This document shows, piece after piece, positions 24,004-35,924 of a stretch of 40,329 bases of DNA. The notes beneath the pieces were generated by a model. It saw nothing but the letters and a program-made list of their open reading frames with translations, ran no database searches and was not told the DNA's origin. Source of the DNA: Eubacteriales bacterium (GTDB lineage: Bacteria > Bacillota > Clostridia > Lachnospirales > Lachnospiraceae); contig JAUNGT010000026.1 of the NCBI GenBank assembly GCA_030524455.1, positions 1-40,329 on the forward strand. Direction: 5' to 3'. The stretch's first letter is position 1, and each line of letters opens with the position of its first letter. The translations under genes and the position numbers were made by a program.

Positions 24004-25902
24004 ATGACAACGACCGAAATCAAAGAGATTATTTTCCAAAACGATCCCTATGGCATGGACTGGCTGCGTCCGGATTTTTCCTACGCGCAGACAAAGTGCC
24101 CTGCATATCTGACGGCGCATGCGTCCCATATCCGCGAGGGAGATCGGATTTTTACGACCATCGAGCTGACGAACGCGGGGGACAAGCCCTATTTTTCCCA
24201 TGTGGGGGACATTGCGGTGGCTTTTCCGCTGCAGGATAAGTACGAGGACAGCCGCACCTGCCTGAAAAAGCGCTGCCACACGCATCTTTTTATGGGAGGG
24301 AACGTGAGCTATATCATGGCACTGCGGATGGGCGGAGAGGCGCCCCATCTGGGAATGGTTCTGACGGAGGGCAGTCTGTCCGCCTACAGCATTGAGCGCG
24401 ATATCGCGAAGATGAGCAATGACCGGGGCTGCTTTTGGCTGCATCCGTCGGCCATGGAGTTTGCGCCGGGGGAGACAAAGCGGATCAGCTGGACCGTTTT
24501 TTCGCACACGGGACGGACGGATTTCTATGAAAAGCTGGAGGAGCTTTCCCGCTTTGTGCGGGTGGAGGCCGGCCGGTATGTGCTGTTTGAGGGAGAAAAA
24601 ACGACGGTCACGGTGACGCCCGCCTTCCCGGCGGAGCGGGTGCTGGTCAACGGACAGGAGCTTGCGCCCGGAGCGGACGGTTCCTATGTGTTTGAGGTGC
24701 AGGGGGACTGCTACGGAGAGAAGCTGTTTTGGATTGAGGCGGATCAGGTGAAAACCAACTGCCGTCTGTTTGTGCAGAAACGGCTGGAGGAGCTGGCGCC
24801 TGCCCGATGCCGCTTCCTGGCGCGCCGCCAGCAGTATACCGGGGCGGGCAGCGCCCTGGACGGGGCTTATCTGGCGTGGGACAACGAGGAGGACACCCAT
24901 GTTTACACGCCGGAGAACGACTACAACGGCGGCCGGGAGCGGATCTGCATGGGAATCCTGACGGCCAGATACCTGCAGCGGCCGGACGCAGAGGACCGGG
25001 AGGAGCTGGAGGCCGGGCTGCGGCGCTATGTCGCTTATGTGAAGCGGGAGCTGGTGGATGAAAAAACCGGAAAGACCTGCAACGATATCGGGATGGACGA
25101 CAGCTACGAAAGGCAGTATAATTTACCCTGGGCGATGGAATTTTTCTGCGAGCTCTACCGGCTGTTTGGGGACCGGGAAGATCTGCTGACAGCCTGCCGG
25201 ATCGGGAAGCAGTTTTACGGGGCGGGCGGCCGGGATTTTTACTCGATCGAGCTGCCCATAGAGCTTTTGGACGAGTGCCTGGAAAAGGCGGGGCTTGCGG
25301 AGGAGAGAGAGCAGATGCGGCGGCTGTTTGTGGAGCATGCGGACCGGATCTGCGAGCGGGGGCTGGATTATCCGGCGTTCGAGGTCAACTATGAGCAGAG
25401 CATTGTCGCCCCTGCGGCGGACGTGCTGCTGAAGGTCTATCTTCTGACCGGCGAGGAGAAATACCTGGAAGAGGGAAAGCGGCAGCTGGAGGTGCTGGAG
25501 CTGTTCAACGGCTGCGCCCCGGATTACCATCTGTACGAGACGGCGATCCGTCACTGGGACGGCTACTGGTTCGGAAAGCGCAAGCTTTACGGGGACACCT
25601 TCCCGCACTACTGGAGCGCCCTGACCGGCAACGTGTTCGAGCTTTACGGGCGGATTACCGGGGACGAAACGTATCGGAAGCGGGCGGAGGATTCCAGAAG
25701 AGGCGTGCTGCCGATGATTTTCGCGGACGGACGGGCCTCCTGCGCCTTTGTGTTCCCGTGGAGCATAAACGGTGTGCGCGCGCATTTTTATGACCCCTAT
25801 GCCAACGATCAGGACTGGGGACTGTACTTCTCGCTGCGGGCGAGGGATTCGATCAGGAGGGACGAAGATGAAGCTTTTTATGCCGACTATCGTATACAAT
25901 GA
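24004..25902 (+). CDS. Putative (alpha/alpha)6-barrel glycoside hydrolase, family unassigned
   Basis: This is a 632-residue protein that I cannot place in a named family. Residues 1-190 look like a beta-sandwich (IREGDRIFTTIELTNAGDKP, then TKRISWTVFSHTGRTDFY). From about 270 onward it is helical, with paired helices such as NDIGMDDSYERQYNLPWAME, DLLTACRIGKQFYGAGG and EKYLEEGKRQLEVLELFNG. That layout is typical of six-hairpin glycosidases. Candidate acidic catalytic residues are the Asp/Glu of GMDDSYE and of RHWDGYWFGK. There is no signal peptide. It sits between GH28 and an alcohol dehydrogenase, behind GAGGAGG, and overlaps the latter by 35 nt, so a pectin-related cytoplasmic role is likely (for example an unsaturated or plain uronosyl hydrolase). 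The function is inferred from context. Confidence 0.85.
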   Translation: MTTTEIKEIIFQNDPYGMDWLRPDFSYAQTKCPAYLTAHASHIREGDRIFTTIELTNAGDKPYFSHVGDIAVAFPLQDKYEDSRTCLKKRCHTHLFMGGNVSYIMALRMGGEAPHLGMVLTEGSLSAYSIERDIAKMSNDRGCFWLHPSAMEFAPGETKRISWTVFSHTGRTDFYEKLEELSRFVRVEAGRYVLFEGEKTTVTVTPAFPAERVLVNGQELAPGADGSYVFEVQGDCYGEKLFWIEADQVKTNCRLFVQKRLEELAPARCRFLARRQQYTGAGSALDGAYLAWDNEEDTHVYTPENDYNGGRERICMGILTARYLQRPDAEDREELEAGLRRYVAYVKRELVDEKTGKTCNDIGMDDSYERQYNLPWAMEFFCELYRLFGDREDLLTACRIGKQFYGAGGRDFYSIELPIELLDECLEKAGLAEEREQMRRLFVEHADRICERGLDYPAFEVNYEQSIVAPAADVLLKVYLLTGEEKYLEEGKRQLEVLELFNGCAPDYHLYETAIRHWDGYWFGKRKLYGDTFPHYWSALTGNVFELYGRITGDETYRKRAEDSRRGVLPMIFADGRASCAFVFPWSINGVRAHFYDPYANDQDWGLYFSLRARDSIRRDEDEAFYADYRIQ

Positions 25903-27034
25903 GAAAAACTGCGTCCGGCAGCACAGCCAGGAGCTGGCGGCGCTGGGGAGCCGGGCACTGATCGTCACGGGCAGACATTCCTCCCGGATAAACGGCTCCC
26001 TGGATGATGTGCGGGAGGCGCTGGAGCGGGAGAAAATCCCCTATACGGTGTTTGACGGGATTGAGGAGAACCCTTCCGTGGACACGGTCATGCGGGCACG
26101 GCAGCAGGGGCTGCGGGAAAAGGCGGATTTCGTGATCGGGCTGGGCGGCGGCTCGCCCATGGACGCGGCCAAGGCGATCGCCCTGATGATCGCCAATCCG
26201 GAGAGCGGCCCGGAGCTTCTGTATACCGGTGTGAAGACTTCCCCGGATGGGCCCGTCTATCCGGCGCTTCCGGTGGCGGCGATTCCCACCACGGCGGGAA
26301 CCGGCTCGGAGGTCACGCCCTATGCGATCCTGACCCGGAACGTGCTGCCCGAAATTGTGCTTTCCACCGCGCCGGAGGGGGAGGGGCAGGACGCCCTGGC
26401 CCATCTGGGCAGGCATACCAAGCAGAGCATCAGCCACCATATTTTTCCGGCGCTGGCACTGGTGGATGTGGGCTATCTGCAGACGGCCTCCCGCTCCGGC
26501 TGCGTGAACACGGCGGTGGATACGCTGGCGCACCTGATTGAGAGCCAGCTCAACACGAACAGCACGCCCTACAGCCGCATCTACAGCGAGATGGGCCTGC
26601 GCACCTGGGCGAAGGTGAAGGATAAGCTGCTGCGCTACGAGATCGGGGAGCAGGAGCGGGAGCTACTGATGCAGGCCTGCACCCTGGGAGGAATCGCCAT
26701 CGCGCATACCGGCACCAGCCTGCCTCACGGGCTGAGCTATACGCTGACCTGCGAGCTGGGGACGCCCCACGGCAAAGCGGTGGGAATCTTCCTGCCCGGC
26801 TTTCTGCGCGGCTACGGCAACCGGGACGAGGCCATGCGGGTTCTGTACCTGCTGGATTTCGGCGGAGACCAGACCTTTGCCGAATACATCCGGCAGCTGC
26901 TGGGAGAGGTAAGACTGGAGACAGAGCTCTGGAACCGGGCCATGGACGACCTGCTTTCCAATCCGGCGAAGCTGAAAAATTATCCCTTCCAGATCGACCG
27001 GGAGCAGCTGGATCGATTCCGCCGGCCGTTTTAG
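25868..27034 (+). CDS. Iron-containing alcohol dehydrogenase
   Basis: This 388-residue family III (iron-dependent) dehydrogenase has the NAD(P)-binding motif GLGGGSPMDAAKA at about 95-107 and the family segment PTTAGTGSEVT. The metal ligands lie in NTAVDTLAHLIE (Asp, His) and in LPHGLSYTLTCELGTPHGKAVG (two His). An unusual stretch of about 20 residues (GEGQDALAHLG and flanks, about 170-190) interrupts the segment between ILTRN and TKQSISH, where most relatives have only a short turn. The ATG at 25868 follows GGAGGGACG and lies inside the upstream gene, so translation is coupled. It probably reduces or oxidises a sugar-derived aldehyde or ketone released by the two upstream hydrolases. Confidence 0.92.
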   Translation: MKLFMPTIVYNEKNCVRQHSQELAALGSRALIVTGRHSSRINGSLDDVREALEREKIPYTVFDGIEENPSVDTVMRARQQGLREKADFVIGLGGGSPMDAAKAIALMIANPESGPELLYTGVKTSPDGPVYPALPVAAIPTTAGTGSEVTPYAILTRNVLPEIVLSTAPEGEGQDALAHLGRHTKQSISHHIFPALALVDVGYLQTASRSGCVNTAVDTLAHLIESQLNTNSTPYSRIYSEMGLRTWAKVKDKLLRYEIGEQERELLMQACTLGGIAIAHTGTSLPHGLSYTLTCELGTPHGKAVGIFLPGFLRGYGNRDEAMRVLYLLDFGGDQTFAEYIRQLLGEVRLETELWNRAMDDLLSNPAKLKNYPFQIDREQLDRFRRPF

Positions 27035-27841
27035 TCAGTGGAATTTCCGGAAATACAGCGGCGTGCAGCCTGTGGCTTTTTTGAACATGGAAATAAAATG
27101 GCTGGTGTCGGAGAAGCCTGTGAGCAGGGCGACCTCCTGCACCGCCATGTGGGGATGGGTCAGCAAAAGCTCCTTGGCCCGGTTGATCCGGCAGGCCGTC
27201 AGGTATTCGTAGACGGAGCAGCCCAGAAAACGCCGAAAAAGCCGGGACAGATACTGGGGCGTGACATACACCCTGCGGCTTAAGGCGCCCACGGTCAGAG
27301 GAGCGGCATAGTGAGTTTCGATCTCTTCTATCACGGGAGCGACATAGCGCAGGTAGAGCGGATCGGTCAGGAGCGCCTGGCTGGTGATTCCCTCCACAAA
27401 CTGTAAAAGCAGGCGGTAGCAGAGCAGGGAAAGGGCCTGCGCGTCCACCGGCGGATGCTCGTAGAGCTCCACCGCCTCGCCGATCAGCGGCGCGATGCGC
27501 TGTCCCTGCTCCTTTCCGGTAAAAATGATCGGCCGGTTGTCAAGGATCCGGGCGATGCTCCCTTCCACCGTCCCGGTGAAGGTGCAAAAGCAGGTGATCC
27601 ACTGCTCCGTGCGGCGGGCGTAGGAGTGGGAGACGGAAGGGGCCAGGAGCACACCCTCGTTTTCGCCCAGAAGATAGGGCTTTCCCTGAATGAGGATGCG
27701 CCCGCAGCCCTCCAGCGTCTGCAGGTAATGGTAAAAGGGATAGCCGTTGGGGCGGCAGGTATCCTCCTGCAGCCACCGGCTTCCCACGGAGTCGAAGGCG
27801 AAGGGCTCCCGGACGAGAGCTCCCCGGAAAAAAATAGGCAT
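27035..27841 (-). CDS. AraC family transcriptional regulator
   Basis: This 268-residue regulator has an N-terminal cupin-like domain (about 30-150), including GYPFYHYLQTLEGCGRI and PSVSHSYARR. The C-terminal AraC domain (about 165-266) carries LTVGALSRRVYVTPQYLSRL and EVALLTGFSDTSHFISMF and ends TGCTPLYFRKF. The start follows AGGAGG. Its stop codon abuts that of the convergent iron-dehydrogenase gene with no gap. Likely targets are the GH28 operon and/or its own divergent region, where an inverted repeat overlaps a TATAAT on its strand. The ligand is unknown. Confidence 0.9.
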   Translation of the reverse strand: MPIFFRGALVREPFAFDSVGSRWLQEDTCRPNGYPFYHYLQTLEGCGRILIQGKPYLLGENEGVLLAPSVSHSYARRTEQWITCFCTFTGTVEGSIARILDNRPIIFTGKEQGQRIAPLIGEAVELYEHPPVDAQALSLLCYRLLLQFVEGITSQALLTDPLYLRYVAPVIEEIETHYAAPLTVGALSRRVYVTPQYLSRLFRRFLGCSVYEYLTACRINRAKELLLTHPHMAVQEVALLTGFSDTSHFISMFKKATGCTPLYFRKFH

Positions 27842-27879
27842 GGCAGCCTCCTGCTGTGTTTCAAAACCTTATATTTTTT

Positions 27880-27908
27880 GGCCAGACATATTATACATCC
27901 GTCTGGCC
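27880..27908. promoter_or_regulatory. Inverted repeat GGCCAGAC/GTCTGGCC around the AraC-gene -10 box
   Basis: Perfect 8-nt arms at 27880-27887 and 27901-27908 enclose 13 nt. Within that spacer the minus strand reads TATAAT (27890-27895), a good -10 for the AraC gene. The arms could be operator halves for self-control. Read on the plus strand the hairpin precedes TTTTGT, so a terminator blocking antisense transcripts is an alternative. Confidence 0.5.
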
Positions 27909-27946
27909 TTTTGTACTATACTAAACTTGTTAAAAGAGGAAGAAAT

Positions 27947-32118
<4,172 letters not shown>

Positions 32119-32121
32119 AAA

Positions 32122-33996
32122 TTAAAGGATTTGAAAGGTTCCCCTTCCCAAATCTATTTTTACCCTCGACCCGTCGGAAAATTGGCTTTCCTGTATGCGC
32201 CAGTCCGACGGGTCGAAGTTATGATGCGTCATTTCGCATTTGGCGACCCGCTCGTGGAAGGCGGCTACGATCCGGCAGCGGTCGGCCATTTCCTTTAAAA
32301 GCGGCTGGCCTTCGGCGGAAAAGGCGCCGTCCGTCTCCGGATAGGCCCCGTCCCGCAGCAGGTAGGGAGCGCCGCCGTTTAGCAGTGCGTAAAGCATGTA
32401 ATCCTCCGCCCCCGCCGGGCGGTCCATCATCCAGGGCTGGATCACGCAGTCGTGGTAAACCAGATTGAACAGGGGCACCGGGATGCCCTGCTTTGGCTCG
32501 CCCGGCTGGCGCAGCATAAAGCGGTAGGGCGCATAGTGGCAGAAGATCAGGCTGGGAACCGCCCAGTCGCTGACCTCCTCGGAGCTGGAAAGGATGCCCT
32601 GGGAGAGCAGCCAGGAAAAGCACTGCCCGCGGTATTCGTAGCAGTCCCGCCGGGTCATCCGGTGCTCCGGATTGGCGCACTCGTCCCCCTCGTTGCAGGT
32701 GAAGACGTCCAGATAGGCCGCGTCCAGCGAAATTCCGTTTTGGAAAAGGCGTTTGAAATTGCGCCTCACATAATAGAGGGCCTGGGTGGCGCAGAGGTAG
32801 GACTGGGGGCCTCCGGCCCAGCGGCTGTGCCGGGGAATCGTGCCGTCTGTCTGCAGGCAGGCGTAGCCCTCGTCAAAGCTGGGGGCCGACAGGTAGTAAT
32901 CCCGATACTGATCGTGGATGCCGAACAGGTAGCCGCAGCGGTGCAGCGTGTCCGCCAGGGCCCGCATCCCCTTCCAGTCCCCGGCCTCCCGGCAGGCCGG
33001 GAAATAGTCGGGATGGCGGTTGTCGTAGCCGGGCTGGGCCCAGCCGTCCAGATGCAGGTAAAGCTTTTCCACGCCCAGATCGTGCAGCCGGAGGATTTCC
33101 TCCGCCCGCTGGGAAAAGGGCGTCATATGGTTATTTTTTTCCGGATTTTCGGGATCGTAAAAATCGGATTCCGGCTGCACCACCGTTTTGATACCTGTGT
33201 GGACAAAGGAGCAGCCGATCAGCCGGTCCACGGACGGATTCTGAACGGCCTTCTCCGCCAGCGTGCGCAGAAGGCCTTTTTCCTGTGCGTAGCGCCGGTA
33301 TATTTTGCACAGGTCATTGTAATCGCAGCCGGAGAGCAGGGTATAGCGCAGGACGCGGCGATAGTCCATCCTTCCGAGGCTGGGCGTGTAGTAGACGCCC
33401 GCGTGGGTGAAGGGGCCGCCTGCGGGATGCTCTGCCCGGCAGCCGGCGTCCCAGGGCGTCTCGCAGATGGCGATATAGCCGTTCCCGTCCCGGAGCTGCC
33501 CGAACCATGGCATAAAGCCGCCGGACGTCTCAAAAAAGCCGTCAAAGGGCAGGGGGCCAAGGGCCGTCTCCCAGGTGTTGGGAATCAAAAGGCCCTGGCC
33601 GCAGGTCAAAAGCGTCTGCCAGCTGTCCTTTGGCTCCTCGAAGGACATTTCGCCGGGCCAGAAAAGCTTCTGCGGATGCAGGCCCTTCTCGCACAAAGGG
33701 ATCCACTCAAAGTAGATATCGCCGGTGGCCTTCTCGATCCAGATCAGCGTCTCAAAGCTGTAAGCCGTGCCGCCCAGCCGTTCAAAGCGGCTGCGGATGC
33801 CGGAGCCTACGCCGCTGCGGAAGGAATCGTGGAAAATCAGCGAGGCGCTGAGGAAGGGAAATTCCCCCTCACCGGCAAGCAGCCGGGGGGAAAAGCCCTC
33901 CCGCCAGGTCCATGTCTGGCCGTCGCGCTCCAAAGTCACGCCAAGCGTTTGTTCATTCAGGGTGGCCGTGCTGCGGCCCGCTGTAATCGAAATCAT
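32122..33996 (-). CDS. Putative TIM-barrel glycosidase related to GH129/GH101 (DUF5696-like)
   Basis: This 624-residue protein has an N-terminal beta-sandwich (about 1-225). A TIM barrel follows, marked by LHLDGWAQPGYDNRHPDYFP and FGIHDQYRDYY. The candidate nucleophile is Asp430 in AAYLDVFTCNEGDE and the acid/base is Glu473 or Glu474 in SSSEEVSDW. The 43-residue spacing equals what I recall for the GH129 alpha-N-acetylgalactosaminidase of bifidobacteria. There is no signal peptide. It starts behind GAAAGGAG and lies 31 nt after the M42 peptidase gene, probably in one operon. It might remove alpha-linked GalNAc or another sugar from small mucin-type glycans or glycopeptides. The fold is likely; the substrate is inference. 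Confidence 0.85.
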   Translation of the reverse strand: MISITAGRSTATLNEQTLGVTLERDGQTWTWREGFSPRLLAGEGEFPFLSASLIFHDSFRSGVGSGIRSRFERLGGTAYSFETLIWIEKATGDIYFEWIPLCEKGLHPQKLFWPGEMSFEEPKDSWQTLLTCGQGLLIPNTWETALGPLPFDGFFETSGGFMPWFGQLRDGNGYIAICETPWDAGCRAEHPAGGPFTHAGVYYTPSLGRMDYRRVLRYTLLSGCDYNDLCKIYRRYAQEKGLLRTLAEKAVQNPSVDRLIGCSFVHTGIKTVVQPESDFYDPENPEKNNHMTPFSQRAEEILRLHDLGVEKLYLHLDGWAQPGYDNRHPDYFPACREAGDWKGMRALADTLHRCGYLFGIHDQYRDYYLSAPSFDEGYACLQTDGTIPRHSRWAGGPQSYLCATQALYYVRRNFKRLFQNGISLDAAYLDVFTCNEGDECANPEHRMTRRDCYEYRGQCFSWLLSQGILSSSEEVSDWAVPSLIFCHYAPYRFMLRQPGEPKQGIPVPLFNLVYHDCVIQPWMMDRPAGAEDYMLYALLNGGAPYLLRDGAYPETDGAFSAEGQPLLKEMADRCRIVAAFHERVAKCEMTHHNFDPSDWRIQESQFSDGSRVKIDLGRGTFQIL

Positions 33997-34027
33997 GGAA
34001 ACTCCTTTCCGGACGGCGGATGCGCCG

Positions 34028-35062
34028 TCATCCCAGATAAGCCTTCAAAAGTCCAAAGGTATTTTCCACACCCTTTACATGACTGCGCTCATAGCCGTGG
34101 GAGGCGTACACGCCGGAGCCGATCAGCCCATGGCGGCAGTCGTGGCCGGAACGCAGGCCCGCCTCCGCGTCGGAGCCGTAGAAGGGATACACATCCACGG
34201 CAAAGTCAAGCTTTGCCTCCTTTGCGGCGTTCACCAGGGCCGTCACCACATCATAGTGGTAGGGGCCGCCGGAATCCTTGGCGCAGATGGATACCTGCGT
34301 CTCCTTGCAGGAAAGCCCGTCGCCCACACAGCCCATGTCCACGGCGAGGATCTCGGACACTCCGGCGGGGATGGAGGCGGAGCCGCCGTGGCCGACCTCC
34401 TCGAACACGGTGATGTGCTGATAAATCCGGCGTTTCGTCTCCACCCGGTTTTCTTTCAGATATTTTGCGTAGCCCAGCAAAATTCCCACGCTCAGTTTAT
34501 CGTCCAGAAACCGGCTCTTGATATAGCCGGAGGGAGTGACGACGGTGCGGGGGTCAAAGCAGACGATGTCCCCGGTCAGGATGCCCAGATCCAGCACGTC
34601 CTGCTTTGTCTCCACCGGCTCGTCCAGCACCACCTCCATCACATCGTAGGAGCGGGAGGTGTCGTTGTATTTGCCGTTTACATGGATGGAAGCGTTCTGA
34701 AGCTGGAAGGTGCCGGAGGAAACCCGCCCGTCTCTGGTATAGACCCGGCAGTTTTCCGCCTCCGCGTTGTTGGCGTTCATGCCGCCCAGGGGCGTCAGCA
34801 GCAGCCGGCCCTTTTCGGTGATGCCGCGTACCATGGCCCCCAGCGTGTCCATGTGCGCCTCCAAAAGGATCGGATCCGTATCCCGGCTGCCCTGGCTGAC
34901 GCAGACGAGGATGCCGCCCTTGTTGGTAAGCTGCGGCTCATAGCCCAGCCTGCGGTATTCGCCCATCACATACTCCGCCGCGCGGGAGGTGAAGCCCGTG
35001 GGGCTGTCGATGGCGAGAACGGCTTTGGTCTGTTCGATGATGTAGGAAGTGATTTCGTTCAT
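34028..35062 (-). CDS. M42 family metallopeptidase (glutamyl/lysyl aminopeptidase type)
   Basis: This 344-residue di-zinc aminopeptidase has metal and catalytic residues visible in LEAHMDTLGAM (His, Asp), SRFLDDKLSVG (Asp), FEEVGHGGS (catalytic Glu-Glu), AVDMGCVGD (Asp) and the C-terminal SHGYERSHVKGVENT (His). The family forms a cytoplasmic dodecameric tetrahedron that trims peptides. The length is normal. The ATG follows AAGGAGACTT. A strong promoter lies just upstream on the minus strand, and a glycosidase gene follows 31 nt downstream. Together they could process imported glycopeptides, which is inferred from context. Confidence 0.93.
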   Translation of the reverse strand: MNEITSYIIEQTKAVLAIDSPTGFTSRAAEYVMGEYRRLGYEPQLTNKGGILVCVSQGSRDTDPILLEAHMDTLGAMVRGITEKGRLLLTPLGGMNANNAEAENCRVYTRDGRVSSGTFQLQNASIHVNGKYNDTSRSYDVMEVVLDEPVETKQDVLDLGILTGDIVCFDPRTVVTPSGYIKSRFLDDKLSVGILLGYAKYLKENRVETKRRIYQHITVFEEVGHGGSASIPAGVSEILAVDMGCVGDGLSCKETQVSICAKDSGGPYHYDVVTALVNAAKEAKLDFAVDVYPFYGSDAEAGLRSGHDCRHGLIGSGVYASHGYERSHVKGVENTFGLLKAYLG

Positions 35063-35106
35063 GGGAAGTCTCCTTGTCTTGTTTGTCAGAAATATGTTCT
35101 GTTATA

Positions 35107-35134
35107 AGTATAGGAAGGACAGAAGGTTTGTCAA
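35107..35134 (-). promoter_or_regulatory. Promoter for the M42 peptidase / glycosidase operon
   Basis: On the minus strand a perfect TTGACA (35129-35134) is followed by 16 nt and TATACT (35107-35112). It lies 45 nt upstream of the peptidase start. A TATAAC follows 6 nt further on as an alternative. Confidence 0.75.
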
Positions 35135-35176
35135 GGGATATCACGAAAGGATTTATCGTAAATCAATAAAAATATA

Positions 35177-35205
35177 TTGACTTTCGATCTGATTGGCTGT
35201 ATTTT
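35177..35205 (+). promoter_or_regulatory. Promoter for the DUF2975 / HTH operon
   Basis: TTGACT (35177-35182), a 17-nt spacer and TATTTT (35200-35205) form a fair sigma-A promoter 38 nt before the start codon of the DUF2975 gene. It is divergent from the peptidase promoter. Confidence 0.6.
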
Positions 35206-35242
35206 AGAGACAGGAAATGATTGCAGATGGAGGAAACCTTTC

Positions 35243-35689
35243 ATGAAAGACAGATTGACGATGTTTACCAGGCGCCTGCTGGATCTCATATTTTACGGAG
35301 GGATTTTGGTCACGGTGACGCTTCCGTTCACGATCCGGTTTTACGGCAGGTATGATCCGTATTTTTCGCAGCACTGGGTTGCCCTGACCGGGCTGTTCGG
35401 CGTGTCCGGCGTGCTGGCCCTGCTGCTTGTGCGGGAGCTGCGGCGGATGTTTGGCACCGTGATTGCGGGGGACTGCTTTATCCGGGAAAATGTGCGCAGC
35501 CTAAGGCGTATGGGAACCTACAGCTTTTGTATCGCGGCGGTGACCGCAGGACGGCTGTTTGTGTACGCGACGCCGGCGGTGCTGGTGGTGATCCTTGTAT
35601 TTTTGATTGCGGGCCTGTTTTCCAAGGTGCTGGCGCGGGTGTTTGATGCGGCCGTGACCTACAAGCTGGAAAACGACCTGACGATATAA
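35243..35689 (+). CDS. DUF2975-type small membrane protein
   Basis: This 148-residue protein has about four hydrophobic helices (LLDLIFYGGILVTVTLPFTI, WVALTGLFGVSGVLALLLV, then two between about 88 and 130). It carries the family-like segment IAGDCFIRENVRSLRRMG. The C-terminus YKLENDLTI is also typical of DUF2975 proteins. Function unknown. The ATG at 35243 follows TGGAGGAAAC; upstream in-frame codons lie across the promoter. Genes of this family are very often followed directly by a small Cro/CI-type regulator, as here (10 nt gap), which suggests the pair works as a membrane protein with its own regulator. Confidence 0.85.
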   Translation: MKDRLTMFTRRLLDLIFYGGILVTVTLPFTIRFYGRYDPYFSQHWVALTGLFGVSGVLALLLVRELRRMFGTVIAGDCFIRENVRSLRRMGTYSFCIAAVTAGRLFVYATPAVLVVILVFLIAGLFSKVLARVFDAAVTYKLENDLTI

Positions 35690-35699
35690 GGAGGCTGCG

Positions 35700-35924
35700 A
35701 TGATTGTGATCAATCTGGACGTGATGATGGCCAAACGCAAGAAGGGGCTGACCGAGCTGGCGGGCGAGGTGGACATCACGCTGGCGAATCTGTCGATTTT
35801 AAAAAACAACAAGGCGAAGGCCGTACGGCTGTCCACGCTGAACGCGATCTGCAGGGCGCTGGACTGCCAGCCCGGCGATATCCTGCAATATGTGGAGGAT
35901 AAGGAGGAAGAAGAGGATGGATGA
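35700..35924 (+). CDS. Small helix-turn-helix regulator, Cro/CI (YozG) family
   Basis: This 74-residue single-domain protein begins MIVINLDVMMAKRKKGLTEL. The helix-turn-helix is around residues 17-40 (LAGEVDITLANLSILKN), followed by LNAICRALDCQPGDIL, a hallmark of this family. The C-terminus is a run of acidic residues. It starts behind AAGGAGG, 10 nt after the DUF2975 gene, and overlaps the next membrane-protein gene by 8 nt. It is probably a regulator of its own operon. Confidence 0.92.
   Translation: MIVINLDVMMAKRKKGLTELAGEVDITLANLSILKNNKAKAVRLSTLNAICRALDCQPGDILQYVEDKEEEEDG

Noticed and set aside
32452..34413. Long plus-strand open frame opposite the GH129-like gene
   Set aside because: The product is low-complexity Gly/Ala/Arg-rich and spans two minus-strand genes with clear motifs and ribosome sites.
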